The notes below the pieces were generated by a model that had not been told where the DNA came from, did no database searches, and was given only the letters and a program-made list of their open reading frames with translations. Shown here piece by piece: positions 42,553-43,400 of a stretch of DNA of 43,400 nt (position 1 is the stretch's first letter; every line of letters begins with the position of its first letter). The stretch lies in NCBI GenBank assembly GCA_937924405.1, contig CALDVW010000048.1, positions 1 to 43,400 on the forward strand, given 5' to 3'. The DNA comes from an uncultured Lysobacterales bacterium. GTDB taxonomy: Bacteria; Pseudomonadota; Gammaproteobacteria; Xanthomonadales; SZUA-36. The position numbers and the translations under genes are program-made.

Positions 42553-42584
42553 TGCAAGTGGGGATAAACACCTCAAGCAGGCTT

Positions 42585-42669
42585 AGTTCCGCTATTGAGC
42601 GCAAAGCAGAACTCAAATCGGCTGAAAATTGGGTGCCAGTTAGTTCTGCTATCGGCCAGGAGCGGAACT
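42585..42669. repeat. Two-hairpin intergenic repeat, copy B
   Basis: The best-preserved copy. The first hairpin is 42585-42613 (AGTTCCGCT ... AGCAGAACT) and the second 42642-42669 (AGTTCTGCT ATCGGCCAGG AGCGGAACT), with starts 57 bases apart exactly as in copy A at 592-674. Paired changes in the arms between the copies keep the stems, suggesting that structure is what is conserved. Confidence 0.7.
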
Positions 42670-42727
42670 TGGTGCATCAGAACCAAGGGTGTTGGTATTC
42701 AGTATGTTTGGAGTTTGCAAAGACTGA

Positions 42728-43318
42728 TCAGGATGCCAAAACATTGATGTTGCCAAACCCAAGCAGGAGCTGCCAGCCGAAAAATACAAGGCCTACAAAA
42801 TTGTGGAAGCGCATTTTAGTTGTAGTTACACCAATGATAACAATCGGAATAGTTGATGCGGCGAACACCATATTAATAATACCGGTGTCCAAAATGTATT
42901 CGAATCCACCCTTAAGGTAACTGTCAAGAAGATCCAGAATCGTTGCAAACATGAGAAGGCCGTAAAACCACGCCCGTCGCTCCAGAAAAAAATCTTTCAA
43001 GCTCTTGACCCCGTCCCAGGTTCTAGGTACGAGCACAGCCTGAAGGAGAAAAAGGGTGACTGCATAAGTAATCAGGAATAGATACAGCCCCATGGTCCAG
43101 TCAGATACCCTGCTCGAAAAACGGTACTCCCACCACCAGAACATGACCAACCACGAGAAGCAGAACCCTAGCCACGAGGCATGAGCCAGGCTGAGTTCCA
43201 AAGGATTTTCTTTATGTGACAGTCGGTCGATAATGCCGCCAATGCCGAGGAGAATGTGTGCGATTCCGAGGCCGACGATAATCGACACAAGTACCATGAC
43301 GTATTCAAACTGATCCAT
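42728..43318 (-). CDS. Hypothetical integral membrane protein
   Basis: A 196-residue protein with about five membrane segments: MVLVSIIVGLGIAHILLGIG (7-26), SWLGFCFSWLVMFWWWEYRF, MGLYLFLITYAVTLFLLQAV, WFYGLLMFATILDLLDSYL and MVFAASTIPIVIIGVTTTKM, followed by a last hydrophobic stretch. It begins MDQFEYVMVLVSIIVGLGIA, a recurrent start among small uncharacterised inner-membrane proteins of proteobacteria. There is no catalytic motif. It is isolated, with the repeat-rich gap downstream and only 82 bases to the window edge upstream. Those last bases end in CAACTTCCGC and may begin another repeat copy. Confidence 0.7.
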   Translation of the reverse strand: MDQFEYVMVLVSIIVGLGIAHILLGIGGIIDRLSHKENPLELSLAHASWLGFCFSWLVMFWWWEYRFSSRVSDWTMGLYLFLITYAVTLFLLQAVLVPRTWDGVKSLKDFFLERRAWFYGLLMFATILDLLDSYLKGGFEYILDTGIINMVFAASTIPIVIIGVTTTKMRFHNFVGLVFFGWQLLLGFGNINVLAS

Positions 43319-43400
43319 AACGACAACCCTTTAGGTATGCAGCAAAAGACCATTTTGGGTTACTTGCCGCTGTCCAAAACTGTACCACAGCAACTTCCGC

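Noticed and set aside
42521-42580. tRNA gene suggested by GGTAGCTCAATGGC
   Set aside because: There is a D-arm-like hairpin but no matching acceptor stem, anticodon stem or T arm; kept only as a stem-loop.
1-43400. Prophage, insertion sequence, CRISPR array or toxin-antitoxin pair
   Set aside because: No integrase, transposase, regular direct-repeat array or recognisable toxin pair was found on either strand.

Overview
The window looks like a chromosomal segment of an aerobic, Gram-negative proteobacterium. I infer a gammaproteobacterium, probably marine or sediment-dwelling. The grounds are two large TonB-dependent outer-membrane receptors, several TPR-sulfotransferase fusions, a lipoprotein hydrolase, dense operons with 1-8 bp start/stop overlaps, and moderately high GC coding DNA with AT-rich promoters. 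No phage, transposase, CRISPR array or plasmid function was found. Taxonomy cannot be settled from this sequence alone.

Layout. (1) 1-1.6 kb: the tail of a berberine-bridge-type FAD oxidase, a gap with hairpin repeats, and a small membrane-anchored hypothetical protein. (2) 1.6-11.8 kb: a catabolic block resembling carnitine or gamma-butyrobetaine breakdown. It holds an L-carnitine dehydrogenase-like enzyme and a CaiD-like hydratase on the minus strand. Divergent from them is an ADP-forming acyl-CoA ligase followed by a three-subunit molybdenum hydroxylase. A GlxA/CdhR-type AraC regulator and a divergent acyl-CoA dehydrogenase complete it. (3) 11.9-24.1 kb: two TonB receptor / terminator / TPR-sulfotransferase modules facing a lipoprotein serine hydrolase that is translationally coupled to a third TPR-sulfotransferase. 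(4) 24.3-33.7 kb: a complete N-methylglutamate pathway operon for methylamine, mgsABC-gmaS-mgdABCD, with a divergent XRE-cupin regulator. (5) 34.5-38.1 kb: short AMP nucleosidase, alanine dehydrogenase, Lrp-type regulator with a histone-deacetylase-family amidohydrolase, and tRNA-Gly(CCC). (6) 38.1-43.4 kb: methyltransferase, glycosyltransferase, MscS channel, two small membrane proteins, and gaps rich in the same hairpin repeats seen at the left end.

The most striking pattern is a short motif, TGTCGAA. It occurs eight times in four intergenic regions (about 0.9 kb in total). Every copy reads in the transcription direction of a nearby gene: caiD-like, acyl-CoA ligase, AraC regulator (two), acyl-CoA dehydrogenase, and both TonB receptors (one and two). 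This suggests that the receptor/sulfotransferase modules and the carnitine-like catabolic block form one regulon, with the AraC-family protein as the obvious candidate regulator. The methylamine operon lacks the motif and has its own regulator and inverted repeat.

A working model (inference): a quaternary or N-methylated amine, perhaps delivered as a larger or esterified compound, is taken up through the receptors, opened at the periplasmic or outer-membrane face, activated to a CoA thioester and oxidised. Methylamine released from it or taken up separately is fed through gamma-glutamylmethylamide and N-methylglutamate to glutamate and C1-tetrahydrofolate. What the TPR-sulfotransferases modify is unknown. 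Their repeated placement directly behind receptor genes is the best candidate for an undescribed system here.
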